Part shown: positions 1 through 7,728 of the stretch, piece by piece
How the letters are laid out: each line of letters begins with the position of its first letter
How positions within the stretch are numbered: the stretch's first letter is position 1
DNA from: Flavobacterium shii
GTDB lineage: Bacteria; Bacteroidota; Bacteroidia; Flavobacteriales; Flavobacteriaceae
Direction: 5' to 3'
Assembly: GCF_025847235.1 (NCBI RefSeq)
Contig: NZ_JAOZEW010000003.1
Span: 274,910-338,909 of the forward strand
Length of the DNA: 64,000 nucleotides
Position numbers and translations under genes: made by a program
The notes under the pieces: model-generated
Databases searched by the model: none
What the model saw: the letters and a program-made list of their open reading frames with translations, nothing else
What the model was told of the DNA's origin: nothing

Positions 1-698
1 ATTCTTATGTAGCCATTGACCCAAGTATGTGGTGGGATAAACAAAAATTCCTTGAAGAAAGTAAAAAAGCATTTGTCCAGAAAAAATTCAAGAATACGAG
101 TTTGTTTTTAGGTATTGCCAATACAATGGAAATTGGAATGGATACCATTAGTGTAAAAAAAGATACAACTCAAAACACAAGACACATCCGTGCTATTTTG
201 GAATTGGCCAATACTCTAAAAAAGAATAAGCAAAACCAGTTAAATTTTCAATCTAAATATTACGATAAGGACGATCACGGCTCTATCCCTTTAATTGCCG
301 AGTATGATGCGCTTCGCTTTATTTTTGGCTTTTATAAAGTAACCTTAACTTCTAGCGATTTTTTCGATTCTGGGATGGCGTTATCAACAAAGATTGTAAA
401 GCATTACCAAAATGTATCCGAAAAAATGGGATATAAAATAGTCCCTCCCGAAGATTCTATCAATCAATTTGGATATATGGCATTAGGCAGAAAGAACTTT
501 GCTCAAGCCGAATTTTTATTCAAACTAAACGTAAAAAATTATCCAGAAAGCTTTAATGTATATGATTCTCTAGGAGATTATTATAAAGAAATAGGTGATA
601 AAACGAATGCAATAAGCAATTACAAAAAAACGTTATCAATCAACAAGGAAAGTGCCGAAACGAAACAAAAATTAGAAGAACTCGAAAAAGGAAAATAA
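1..698 (+). CDS. alpha/beta-hydrolase-fold esterase with TPR tail, 5'-truncated by window edge
   Basis: The frame is open through the left edge (YVAIDPSMWWD is read from position 6), so the ATG at 27 is internal and the N-terminal part lies outside the window. The IDPSMWWD stretch matches the conserved strand after the nucleophile in the putative esterase family (PF00756; ferri-siderophore esterase and related hydrolases). Roughly the last 75 residues form TPR-like helices (FAQAEFLFKLNVKNYPESFN, then SLGDYYKEIGDKTNAISNYKK), a tail common on Bacteroidota members. The substrate cannot be told because the catalytic Ser lies upstream. A cysteine hydrolase gene follows after 24 bp, so the two may be cotranscribed. 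Confidence 0.75.
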   Translation, partial: SYVAIDPSMWWDKQKFLEESKKAFVQKKFKNTSLFLGIANTMEIGMDTISVKKDTTQNTRHIRAILELANTLKKNKQNQLNFQSKYYDKDDHGSIPLIAEYDALRFIFGFYKVTLTSSDFFDSGMALSTKIVKHYQNVSEKMGYKIVPPEDSINQFGYMALGRKNFAQAEFLFKLNVKNYPESFNVYDSLGDYYKEIGDKTNAISNYKKTLSINKESAETKQKLEELEKGK

Positions 699-722
699 AC
701 AACAGCTAACTAAACTATAAAA

Positions 723-1292
723 ATGAAAATCTCAAAACTTGACAATCCCGCTTTAATACTAATCGATATCCAGAAAGGTTTCGACAATATAGAATATTGG
801 GGTAGCGAACGTAATAATCCAGATGCAGAGAAAAACGCTGGTGAACTTTTGGAAATCTGGAGAGCCAATAAATTACCTATTTTTCATATTCAGCATTGTT
901 CTTCTAATCCTAATTCGATACTTCACGAAACCAATCCTGGGAATGCAATTAAAGATATTGTTAAGCCTATTAAAGGTGAAACGATTATCCAAAAGAACGT
1001 AAATAGCTCTTTTATTGGCACAAACCTAAAAGAACAACTTGATACTGATAAAATCGATACGCTTGTTATTGTAGGACTAACTACAGATCATTGTGTATCG
1101 ACAACTACAAGAATGGCTGGGAATTTTGGTTATAATACTTTTTTAGTTTCAGATGCTACGGCAACTTTCAATAAAAAAGGATTGAATGGGCAGGAATTTA
1201 GTGCCGAGACAATTCATGAAACTGCTCTTGCCAGCTTAAATGAAGAATTTGCACAAGTGGTTACAACCGAATTTATAAAACAGAATATTTAA
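723..1292 (+). CDS. isochorismatase-family cysteine hydrolase
   Basis: This is a 189-residue cytosolic protein of the isochorismatase-like fold. The catalytic triad of the family is visible: Asp15 in LILIDIQKG, Lys91 in IIQKNVNS and Cys124 in TTDHCVSTT, followed by the typical GYNTFLVSDATATF strand. The family covers nicotinamidases, N-carbamoylsarcosine amidases, isochorismatases and many uncharacterised amide hydrolases. The Cys nucleophile argues for an amidase rather than a siderophore isochorismatase, but the substrate is not readable from sequence. It sits 24 bp after the esterase gene and ends before a strong bidirectional terminator at 1386-1421. Confidence 0.88.
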   Translation: MKISKLDNPALILIDIQKGFDNIEYWGSERNNPDAEKNAGELLEIWRANKLPIFHIQHCSSNPNSILHETNPGNAIKDIVKPIKGETIIQKNVNSSFIGTNLKEQLDTDKIDTLVIVGLTTDHCVSTTTRMAGNFGYNTFLVSDATATFNKKGLNGQEFSAETIHETALASLNEEFAQVVTTEFIKQNI

Positions 1293-1299
1293 AATTGTA

Positions 1300-1360
1300 G
1301 ATTTAACCGCAAAGCGCGCAATCCCGAAGCGTCGGGATAAAATCATTTTAATCTTTGGTA
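1300..1360. repeat. dispersed intergenic repeat fragment (copy 1)
   Basis: This short, relatively G+C-rich patch contains TTAACCGCAAAG and CGGGATAAAATCATTTTAAT. Both elements recur in the same order near 38049-38140 in this window. It lies just after a stop codon and encodes nothing. It looks like a degenerate member of a dispersed intergenic repeat; the family assignment is inference. Confidence 0.5.
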
Positions 1361-1385
1361 GAAAAAAATAACAGATTTACTTATA

Positions 1386-1421
1386 ATAACAAAGGCGAGA
1401 AGTGATTCTCGCCTTTGTTAT
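1386..1421. terminator. bidirectional intrinsic terminator
   Basis: A perfect 16-bp stem (ATAACAAAGGCGAGAA and its complement) has a 4-nt loop GTGA. It lies between two convergent genes, the cysteine hydrolase and the small lipoprotein, with T-rich sequence on both sides. Confidence 0.85.
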
Positions 1422-1465
1422 ATATTTTATATTTATTCTTGTGCAAATACTTTTATCGCATTTTT

Positions 1466-1498
1466 TAATCTGTAAACTGCGACTAAATACTGTAAACT
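1466..1498. repeat. short dispersed repeat containing ACTGCGACT
   Basis: The segment reads CTGTAAACTGCGACTAAATACTGTAAAC. A closely similar string is found inverted at about 50294-50325 (CTGTACACTAAAAACTGCGACTGAATACT on the minus strand). It is non-coding and directly abuts the stop codon of the lipoprotein gene. Such ACTGCGACTGAA-type strings recur between genes in flavobacterial genomes, from general knowledge. Confidence 0.45.
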
Positions 1499-1936
1499 TT
1501 ACTCGCCAGTATAAATAATCTTTCCTGCTTTTTTAAGTACGTAACCTTTCCAGGGAATTAATTCTAAATCGCCTTTAATCCAAGGTTCTCCTTCGGTTTT
1601 ACGCTCCAGAATGATTGGTTCTTTTTGTGTATCCAGAAAAAGTTCGGCTTTATTTCCGTCCTTTTCAAAAATCACATAAGCAACTGTAGAATAGGTTTTG
1701 CCATCTTCGGCATGTTCCAACTTTGTACCAACTTCAAAAATTCGTACACATTCTTTTTTAAGAGATGACCATGTATAACCTGCCGAACCTTTGCATCCGT
1801 GAGCATCCGAGTCGCCTCCTACAATATGCTCGGGTTTTACTTCTTCCTTTGTTGTAGTTTGATTTTCCTGAGAAACTTTTTTACCACAAGAAAATGAGAG
1901 ACCAATAATAATCGAAAATAAAAATACTTTTTTCAT
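1499..1936 (-). CDS. small predicted lipoprotein, function unknown
   Basis: This is a 145-residue protein with an N-terminal signal peptide and lipobox (LSFSC, Cys17), so it is probably anchored in the envelope. The mature part contains an acidic His/Asp/Cys segment (GGDSDAHGCKGSAGYTWSS) followed by beta-strand-rich sequence with many Glu and Lys residues. I do not recognise a characterised family. The start ATG at 1936 follows an A/T-rich leader. The upstream gene on the same strand begins 43 bp away, so the two might be expressed together. Confidence 0.75.
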   Translation of the reverse strand: MKKVFLFSIIIGLSFSCGKKVSQENQTTTKEEVKPEHIVGGDSDAHGCKGSAGYTWSSLKKECVRIFEVGTKLEHAEDGKTYSTVAYVIFEKDGNKAELFLDTQKEPIILERKTEGEPWIKGDLELIPWKGYVLKKAGKIIYTGE

Positions 1937-1978
1937 ATGCTTGATTTTTAAGTTACATTATTATACTGTCGCTTCACA

Positions 1979-2479
1979 CTACTTTTGGCATAACAATGAT
2001 TGATTTACTTCAAAAGTAATACTTTCATCATTATTAACAAAATATTTTAACAGGACTTCTCCCCATATTTCTCCATCGCTAAAATCTGCAATAATCCATC
2101 GGTGATTTAAAATCTTAACTTTATTGATAATAAATTTGTTTGCTCCTATTTGATCTTGTCCTGTGTATGGATTTCCTTTTGGATTAGCATTAAGATCCAT
2201 TAATTTTTCGGTTACAATCGGAATTAATTTTTCATATCGAATTGTTTTGGAAGTATCTTCGGAATCAAAGTAATTTTGGGCATTTTGATTATTTTCTAAT
2301 GAAAAATAATTTGCTTCATTAAGTTTAGTCTCTACCAAATTTAAACTATCTCTAAGTTTTTTAGTCGTTTTAACATAACGATCCTGTTCAAACTTTACTT
2401 CTTTACTATAAAACATATAGGTAAAAACGTTCATAAGTATCGCAAGAATAAAAAGGTAAAGCAATAGGGATTTTTTCAT
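1979..2479 (-). CDS. membrane-anchored hypothetical protein
   Basis: This is a 166-residue protein with one N-terminal membrane segment (about residues 5-24, LLLYLFILAILMNVFTYMF). A charged, probably helical linker follows (about 28-75), then a compact soluble domain with IIADFSDGEIWGEVLLKYFV near the C-terminus. No known domain was recognised. It lies 13 bp after the metallo-hydrolase gene on the same strand, so the two are very likely cotranscribed. The soluble domain should face the periplasm if the N-terminus is cytosolic. Confidence 0.75.
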   Translation of the reverse strand: MKKSLLLYLFILAILMNVFTYMFYSKEVKFEQDRYVKTTKKLRDSLNLVETKLNEANYFSLENNQNAQNYFDSEDTSKTIRYEKLIPIVTEKLMDLNANPKGNPYTGQDQIGANKFIINKVKILNHRWIIADFSDGEIWGEVLLKYFVNNDESITFEVNQSLLCQK

Positions 2480-2492
2480 TTTTAAAATATAA

Positions 2493-3257
2493 TTAAATTG
2501 TGATTTCTAAATTATCATATGCAAGGAAAACATTTTCAGGAAGCTTTTTTTGAACCTCTTCATGGAATCCTAATACATGACTAATATGGGTTAAATAAGC
2601 CTTTTCTGGCTGTACCAAAGTTATAAAATCTAAGGCTTCCTGCAAATTAAAATGGGTATCGTGAGGCTCAACGCGTAACGCATTTATCACTAATACTTTT
2701 AAGTTTTTTAATTTATCTATTTCGACTTGCTCAATCGTTTTTACATCGGTTAAATAGGCAAAATCATCTATTCGATATCCAAAAACCTGCAAATCGCCAT
2801 GCATGGCATTTATCGGGATTGCTATTTTATCGCCTACAGCAAATGGCTCATCGTTAATAACCTCAATAGTTTTTACAGATGGTGCGCCCGGATATTTATT
2901 GACTGTCTCAAAAACGTAGTCAAAACGTTTTCTTAAGTTACCAATAACCCGTTCATGTGCATAAATAGGAATTTCTCCTTGTCTAAAATTAAACGGACGT
3001 ATGTCATCCAGACCTGCAGTATGATCGGCATGTTCATGTGTAAATAATATTGCGTCTAATTTCCGACAATTACAAGCCAACATTTGTTGTCTAAAATCGG
3101 GACCGCAATCGATAACATAAGAGTGATCGCTCCAACTAATCCAAATTGATACCCGAAGCCTTTTATCCTTAGTATCAGTGCTTTTGCACACAGGATGATC
3201 AACCCCTATTATTGGAATGCCTTGTGATGTGCCAGTGCCTAAAAAATATACCTTCAA
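2493..3257 (-). CDS. PhnP-like metallo-beta-lactamase-fold phosphodiesterase
   Basis: This is a 254-residue MBL-fold hydrolase. It opens with KVYFLGTGTSQGIP and carries the zinc motif HEHADH (His74, His76, Asp78, His79), a later Asp in YLTDV and a C-terminal THISH. The closest characterised relative by layout is PhnP, the phosphoribosyl cyclic phosphate phosphodiesterase. No phn genes lie nearby, so the physiological substrate is unknown. The start codon is TTG: an in-frame stop lies 15 bp upstream with no ATG between, and the MKVYFLGTG opening fits the family. The gene is divergent from the 486-residue protein and shares its promoter region. Confidence 0.85.
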   Translation of the reverse strand: MKVYFLGTGTSQGIPIIGVDHPVCKSTDTKDKRLRVSIWISWSDHSYVIDCGPDFRQQMLACNCRKLDAILFTHEHADHTAGLDDIRPFNFRQGEIPIYAHERVIGNLRKRFDYVFETVNKYPGAPSVKTIEVINDEPFAVGDKIAIPINAMHGDLQVFGYRIDDFAYLTDVKTIEQVEIDKLKNLKVLVINALRVEPHDTHFNLQEALDFITLVQPEKAYLTHISHVLGFHEEVQKKLPENVFLAYDNLEITI

Positions 3258-3317
3258 TTGTACTTTATTTTTTTACAAAAATAGGATTAATTATCTTTCA
3301 TTAGAAGCCTAATTTAC

Positions 3318-3325
3318 TAACTTTG
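3318..3325 (+). promoter_or_regulatory. -7 promoter box TAACTTTG
   Basis: The octamer matches the Bacteroidota consensus TAnnTTTG exactly and lies 28 bp before the ATG at 3353. No convincing -33 TTG was found at the expected distance. Confidence 0.5.
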
Positions 3326-3352
3326 TAACAAATCAGCCATATTTAAAATAAA

Positions 3353-4813
3353 ATGGGTATAGAAATAAAACTTAAAGGCGACAAAGTCATCGCTCAGATT
3401 CCATCCATAAAAGACAAAGCACTACGAATAAATCTAAATGAAAATATTTACGGAACCTTTGCCGAAATCGGTGCAGGACAAGAAACCGTAAGACATTTTT
3501 TTAGATCTGGTGGTTCGTCTGGAACAATTGCAAAGGCAATGTCTGCTTACGATAAAGATTTTAGTGATGCCATTTATGGAATTGAAAGAGATGGTCGCTA
3601 CGTAACTGAAGAGAGATTAAAAAAAATGTTAACTCTTGAAGGGAAAATAATTGAAGAAAGGTTAAGTAGAGAAAAACATCCTACAAAACTTTTCTTTAGC
3701 TATGCCAATACTGTTGCAACCATTGATTTTGCTAAGCAATTTAAAGGGCATGGTTGGGTTGGAATTCGATACCAAATTGAGCCTGACGAAGCTTATAATG
3801 AAATTATTCTTCATATTCGTTTTAAAGAAAATGATGCCCGATTACAACAAGAAACATTAGGTATTCTTGGAGTAAACTTAATTTACGGAGCATTTTACAA
3901 ATACAACGACCCTAAAAGGTTATTACGTTATTTATACGATCATCTAGACAAAGATCAGCTTGAAATTGATACTATTAATTTCTCCGGTCCGCGTTTTGCC
4001 GATGTAGATAATCGCTTGATTAGTTTACAATTGGTAAAAAATGGAATGACCGATGCTGTAATGTTCAATCCTGAAGGCAAAAATATCCTTCCTGCTGCCA
4101 TTTTATACAAAAAGAATATTCTTGCCTTACGCGGAAGTTTTCGTCCTGTTACAAAGGTAAATATGGATATGTATGAGAAATCATTAAAAATGTTTCTCGA
4201 AGAAAATAAAGTTGAAAAAGACAATACGCTTGTAGTTTTTGAAATTACCTTATCTAATCTTCGTTCTGATGGAGAAATCGATGAGCGTGATTTTATGGAT
4301 AGAGCCGAATTACTTTGTTCGTTAGGACAAACTGTAATGATTTCTAACTTCCAGGAATATTATAAGGTAGTCGAATATTTTGCTAATTATACCAAAGCCC
4401 GAATGGGATTGGCAATGGGAGTTAACAATTTAGTCGATATCTTCGATGAGAAATACTACCGCCACTTAAGCGGAGGAATCCTTGAAGCATTTGGAAAATT
4501 ATTCTACCGCGACATGAAAGTATTCTTGTATCCTATGATCGACGAAGATGGCACTATCATGAATTCGACCAATTTGAAAGTACATCCTAGAATGAAAGAA
4601 TTATACAAATTCTTTAAATTCAATGGAAAAGTAGTCGACGTTGACGATTTCGATCCTCATACGCTGGAAGTATTCTCAAGAGAGGTATTAAAAATGATCA
4701 GTCAAGGTAAGCCAGGTTGGGAACCAATGCTTCCACAAGGTATTGCCGAAATCATTAAAGAACACCATTTATTTGGTTACGAGCCTAATAAGGTTTTGAA
4801 AGAAAGTAACTAA
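3353..4813 (+). CDS. conserved 486-residue protein of unknown function
   Basis: This is a large soluble protein with no signal peptide or membrane segment. It has mixed alpha/beta sequence with distinctive blocks such as NENIYGTFAEIGAGQETVRH near the N-terminus, FSYANTVATIDF, INFSGPRFADVDNRLISLQL and TLSNLRSDGEIDERDF. From general knowledge, homologues of this length are widespread in Bacteroidota and carry inconsistent automatic names, some of which (nicotinate-nucleotide adenylyltransferase, TonB-dependent receptor) I cannot support from the sequence. A TAACTTTG box precedes the gene and a hairpin terminator follows. Coding is certain; function is not. Confidence 0.8.
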   Translation: MGIEIKLKGDKVIAQIPSIKDKALRINLNENIYGTFAEIGAGQETVRHFFRSGGSSGTIAKAMSAYDKDFSDAIYGIERDGRYVTEERLKKMLTLEGKIIEERLSREKHPTKLFFSYANTVATIDFAKQFKGHGWVGIRYQIEPDEAYNEIILHIRFKENDARLQQETLGILGVNLIYGAFYKYNDPKRLLRYLYDHLDKDQLEIDTINFSGPRFADVDNRLISLQLVKNGMTDAVMFNPEGKNILPAAILYKKNILALRGSFRPVTKVNMDMYEKSLKMFLEENKVEKDNTLVVFEITLSNLRSDGEIDERDFMDRAELLCSLGQTVMISNFQEYYKVVEYFANYTKARMGLAMGVNNLVDIFDEKYYRHLSGGILEAFGKLFYRDMKVFLYPMIDEDGTIMNSTNLKVHPRMKELYKFFKFNGKVVDVDDFDPHTLEVFSREVLKMISQGKPGWEPMLPQGIAEIIKEHHLFGYEPNKVLKESN

Positions 4814-4875
4814 GTTGCTGATTTTCTTAGGAACTAAGGTTTTTAGAATCCTAAAATTCTAAGTAAATCATAAAT

Positions 4876-4914
4876 ATAGAAAAAGCATCGGTTTATAGCT
4901 GATGCTTTTTCTAT
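4876..4914 (+). terminator. intrinsic terminator after the 486-residue protein gene
   Basis: A 14-bp stem (ATAGAAAAAGCATC / GATGCTTTTTCTAT) with a 12-nt loop contains its own T tract on the right arm. It lies about 60 bp after the stop at 4813. Confidence 0.7.
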
Positions 4915-5013
4915 TTAAGAAAGGCTCTAAGGTGCAAAGATCCTGTTTATGCACAAACCAACGTCAAACTTGTCTTTCTTCGTCAGGAAAACACGTTTGC
5001 AAAGAATAACTTC

Positions 5014-5052
5014 AAAAAAAAAAATTGAGAGTATCTACTCAATACTCTCAAT
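5014..5052 (-). terminator. intrinsic terminator of bcp
   Basis: An 11-bp stem (ATTGAGAGTAT / ATACTCTCAAT) has a 7-nt loop. On the minus strand it is followed by an uninterrupted run of T (the A tract at 5014-5024), as expected for termination of the minus-strand peroxiredoxin gene. Confidence 0.8.
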
Positions 5053-5124
5053 CTTGCTATTATAGTAAAATATAAAGTCTAGCAATCCTCAATAACTAAA
5101 AACTGAATACCGAGACTGTAACCT

Positions 5125-5577
5125 CTATTTAAGAATCTGTCCTGCGTGTTCTTTGGTTTTTACTTTTGAAATTATATCTTCTATAATTCCTTTTTCATTG
5201 ATTACAAATGTTGTTCTGTGGATTCCGTCATATTCTCGTCCCATGAATTTTTTAGGTCCCCATACTCCAAAAGCTTCAATTACCGATTTATCTTCATCGG
5301 CCAATAACGGGAAGGGAAAATCATACTTTTCTTTGAATTTGGCTTGCGTTTTTTGTGCATCGGCACTAACTCCCAAAAGAGCATAGTTATTTGCCTGAAA
5401 ACGCTCAAAATTATCTCTTAAATCACAAGCTTCGGCAGTGCATCCCGGAGTATTTGCTTTTGGATAAAAGAAAACCACTAATTTTTTTCCAGCATAATCG
5501 ACCAATTTATGTGTATTTCCATCTTGATCTACTCCTGAAAAATTTGGGGCTTTATCTCCTATTTGTAATGTTATCAT
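5125..5577 (-). CDS. bcp: thiol peroxidase of the Bcp/PrxQ type
   Basis: This 150-residue peroxiredoxin reduces hydrogen peroxide and organic peroxides in the cytosol using thioredoxin. The peroxidatic Cys46 sits in PKANTPGCTAEAC with the resolving Cys51 five residues later, the signature of the atypical two-cysteine Bcp/PrxQ group, followed by the conserved Arg in LRDNF. I chose the ATG at 5577 (MITLQIGDKAPNF) because the family begins there. The frame stays open for 24 more codons upstream to another ATG at 5649, but that stretch (Ser/Asn/Lys-rich) has no counterpart in the family. The gene is divergent from nth across a 299-bp gap. Confidence 0.92.
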   Translation of the reverse strand: MITLQIGDKAPNFSGVDQDGNTHKLVDYAGKKLVVFFYPKANTPGCTAEACDLRDNFERFQANNYALLGVSADAQKTQAKFKEKYDFPFPLLADEDKSVIEAFGVWGPKKFMGREYDGIHRTTFVINEKGIIEDIISKVKTKEHAGQILK

Positions 5578-5689
5578 TTTTTCTTTTTTTTGACTACTTA
5601 AAGTTTTAGACTCGTTTTGATTTTTAGATTGTAAATTTAAATAATTCATGACTTATAATTCCTAACTCATCTGCTATAATTCCTGATTT

Positions 5690-5835
5690 GTTAGCCCAGA
5701 TTGTAGTGAAAACCCCGGAATTGTGGTGGTTTACATTTTATGTATTGGCAAAGCGACCAGCGGAAGCTCTTGCGAATACTTAAAAATGTTACTCCCACGA
5801 TGAGGCGTTGTAACGGAAAGCTGGATTAGGCTCAT
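5690..5835. repeat. probable dispersed repeat remnant in the bcp-nth gap
   Basis: The 299-bp gap between bcp and nth contains a stretch of higher G+C (AAAGCGACCAGCGGAAGCTC, CGATGAGGCGTTG, GTAACGGAAAGCTGG) flanked by TTAGCCCAGATTGTAGTG and GGATTAGGCTC. It encodes nothing. The end sequences resemble a degenerate intergenic repeat common in flavobacterial genomes; this rests on general recollection. Confidence 0.4.
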
Positions 5836-5876
5836 GATAAAATTTGTGCTATTTTTACGGGATTAAATTTACGGAA

Positions 5877-6554
5877 ATGAATAAACAAGAACGGGTAACA
5901 TTTGTTATAAATACGTTAAAAGAATTATATCCTACTATCCCTGTCCCGCTCGATCATAAAGATCCTTATACGTTATTAATTGCTGTTTTATTGTCGGCAC
6001 AATGTACAGATGTTCGTGTGAATCAAATTACTCCGATATTATTTGCAAAAGCAGATAATCCGTATGATATGATAAAAATGTCTGTTGAAGAAATTCAGAA
6101 TATAATTCGTCCTTGTGGTTTATCCCCTATGAAGGCCAAAGGTATTTATGGGTTATCGCATATCCTGATTGATAAACATGGTGGTGAAGTTCCTCAGAGT
6201 TATGAATATCTGGAGGAGTTACCTGCGGTGGGTCATAAAACGGCAAGTGTTGTTATGTCTCAAGCTTTTGGTGTTCCTGCATTTCCGGTAGATACTCATA
6301 TTCATAGATTAATGTATCGATGGAATTTGTCTAATGGGAAAAATGTAACTCAAACTGAGAAAGATGCCAAACGCCTTTTTCCTGAGGAAGTATGGAATGA
6401 TTTACATCTTGAAATCATTTGGTATGGTCGAGAATATTCTCCTGCCCGTGGATGGGATCTGGACAAAGATATCATCACAAAAACTATTGGAAGAAAATCG
6501 GTTATAGATGATTATTATGAAAGTCAGGCTTCCAAAAAACAAAAAAATCACTAA
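5877..6554 (+). CDS. nth: endonuclease III family DNA glycosylase/AP lyase without the Fe-S cysteines
   Basis: This is a 225-residue member of the HhH-GPD superfamily that should excise oxidised pyrimidines and cleave at abasic sites. The helix-hairpin-helix and active site are intact: LEELPAVGHKTASVV with catalytic Lys121, and VDTHIHR with catalytic Asp139, both within one residue of their E. coli positions. The C-terminal part (WYGREYSPARGWDLDKDI and beyond) has no cysteine at all, so the [4Fe-4S] cluster of classical Nth is missing. I chose the ATG at 5877; the frame extends upstream only to a TTG at 5844 with non-conserved sequence. A terminator overlaps the stop codon. Confidence 0.92.
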   Translation: MNKQERVTFVINTLKELYPTIPVPLDHKDPYTLLIAVLLSAQCTDVRVNQITPILFAKADNPYDMIKMSVEEIQNIIRPCGLSPMKAKGIYGLSHILIDKHGGEVPQSYEYLEELPAVGHKTASVVMSQAFGVPAFPVDTHIHRLMYRWNLSNGKNVTQTEKDAKRLFPEEVWNDLHLEIIWYGREYSPARGWDLDKDIITKTIGRKSVIDDYYESQASKKQKNH

Positions 6555-6580
6555 TTGCATATTGCCCTTAGTGATTTTTT
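6542..6580 (+). terminator. intrinsic terminator of nth
   Basis: A 12-bp stem (AAAAAATCACTA / TAGTGATTTTTT) with a 15-nt loop includes the last codons and the stop of nth and ends in a T run. Confidence 0.8.
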
Positions 6581-6645
6581 AATCAAACGACCAATTTGAT
6601 TAATTCATTTACTTTCCAAAACATCCGACAATCTTTGTGGGCTGT

Positions 6646-6789
6646 TTAATTAGCTATAATCTCAAAACTCTTGTCGTCTATCTTTACCACTGTAAGTGCT
6701 TTTGAATAGCTCAATAAAAAAGAAACAACTTCTCTTTTGGGTTTTAAGTCTTTAATAACTATTACTTTTTTTGAGTAAATTTTTGCCAT
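6646..6789 (-). CDS. 47-residue conserved-looking small protein next to sigma factor
   Basis: An ATG at 6789 opens 47 codons ending in TAA at 6646: MAKIYSKKVIVIKDLKPKRE, then VVSFLLSYSKALTVVKIDDK and SFEIIAN. Composition is that of a folded mini-protein (alternating hydrophobic strands and a central helix) rather than random A/T-rich translation. It lies 50 bp downstream of the ECF sigma factor on the same strand with no terminator between, so the two probably share a transcript. From memory, similar 45-50-residue proteins occur in other flavobacteria; I cannot name a function. An antisigma, chaperone or regulator role would be guesswork. Confidence 0.7.
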   Translation of the reverse strand: MAKIYSKKVIVIKDLKPKREVVSFLLSYSKALTVVKIDDKSFEIIAN

Positions 6790-6839
6790 GCTAATAAATG
6801 TTTATTTTATATAACAACGCTCTATTACTCGATTTAGTA

Positions 6840-7424
6840 TCAATTGGTTAAAATAATTTGATGTTTTTCTATAATTTTTCTAATATTCATTAGCGCATAT
6901 CTCATTCTGCCTAATGCTGTATTAATACTTACTCCTGTAATTTCGGATATCTCTTTAAAGCTCATATCCTGATACATACGCATTACCAATACTTCTTTTT
7001 GATCATCAGGAAGTTCTTCGATTAACTTTTTCAAGTCAACCTCAACCTGATCCACAATCATTTTATTTTCGATTGTCAGTGAATCATCAGACATGATAGA
7101 AAAAATCGAAAACTCTTCGGTTTCTCTATACATAGGCATCTTTTTTGTCTTTCGATAATGATCGACTATTAAATTATGCGAAATACGCATTACCCAAGGC
7201 AGGAATTTCCCTTCCTCGTTATAAGAATTACTTTTTAAAGTTTTTATTACTTTAATAAATGTATCTTGAAAAATGTCATTTGATATATCTCTGTCAGCTA
7301 TTTTTGAATATATAAATCCATAAATCTTAGATTCATGTCTTTTAATTAATGTTGATAAGGCACTTTCGTTACCCTCAACATAGTTCTTCACCAATAAAGC
7401 GTCAGGAATTTGCAGATTAGCCAT
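6840..7424 (-). CDS. ECF-type RNA polymerase sigma factor
   Basis: This is a 194-residue sigma-70 family protein with region 2 (about residues 24-95, including the SNDIFQDTFIKVIKTL -10-recognition helix and LPWVMRISHNLIVDHYRK) and region 4 (about 130-185, LPDDQKEVLVMRMYQDMSFK, then EISEITGVSINTALGRMRYA). There is no adjacent classical anti-sigma gene; instead a 47-codon gene follows. The SINTALGRMRYAL recognition helix is a form I associate with a widely conserved flavobacterial sigma factor, suggesting a core rather than glycan-specific role. The upstream gap is long and A+T-rich. Confidence 0.92.
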   Translation of the reverse strand: MANLQIPDALLVKNYVEGNESALSTLIKRHESKIYGFIYSKIADRDISNDIFQDTFIKVIKTLKSNSYNEEGKFLPWVMRISHNLIVDHYRKTKKMPMYRETEEFSIFSIMSDDSLTIENKMIVDQVEVDLKKLIEELPDDQKEVLVMRMYQDMSFKEISEITGVSINTALGRMRYALMNIRKIIEKHQIILTN

Positions 7425-7728
7425 AATACTACCTTTTAGTTTTTATTTGAAATTTGAGGAATTCTCTAAAAAGTAATTTTATTGTATAGGCTACTGGTTT
7501 TTAATGTGTTAATAATCTGTTCAAATTTAACAAATAAATATTTTAAAAAGCAAATAAAATTAAGAATAATTAACATCAAAATCTTAAAAACAATAAAATA
7601 AAGTCAGCAATTTCAAGAAAAAGAATTAAAAACAATAAATTAAGTTAATATGCTCAATTGTTAAAAAAGAAAGCTAAATCTCACAAAATAAACCTTTTAC
7701 AATTTAACTTTCTTTTTTACAACCCTAA
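7425..7728. other. 304-bp A+T-rich gap
   Basis: No gene was found on either strand. The left part should contain the promoter of the sigma factor (minus strand), though no clean TAnnTTTG box was seen. The right part holds the terminator of the secreted GH16 gene at 7663-7718. Confidence 0.55.
7663..7718 (-). terminator. intrinsic terminator at the end of the glucan locus
   Basis: A 17-bp arm (AAAAAAGAAAGCTAAAT) pairs with ATTTAACTTTCTTTTTT with a single G-T type mismatch and a 22-nt loop. It lies 11 bp after the GH16 stop and ends in T residues on the minus strand. Confidence 0.65.

Larger units (their letters stand above)
4814..5124. other. 311-bp intergenic region between convergent genes
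   Basis: No gene was seen. The region holds the plus-strand terminator at 4876-4914, the minus-strand terminator at 5014-5052 and, between them, degenerate sequence (GGCTCTAAGGTGCAAAG, CTTCGTCAGGAAAACACG) of the dispersed-repeat type. Confidence 0.6.
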
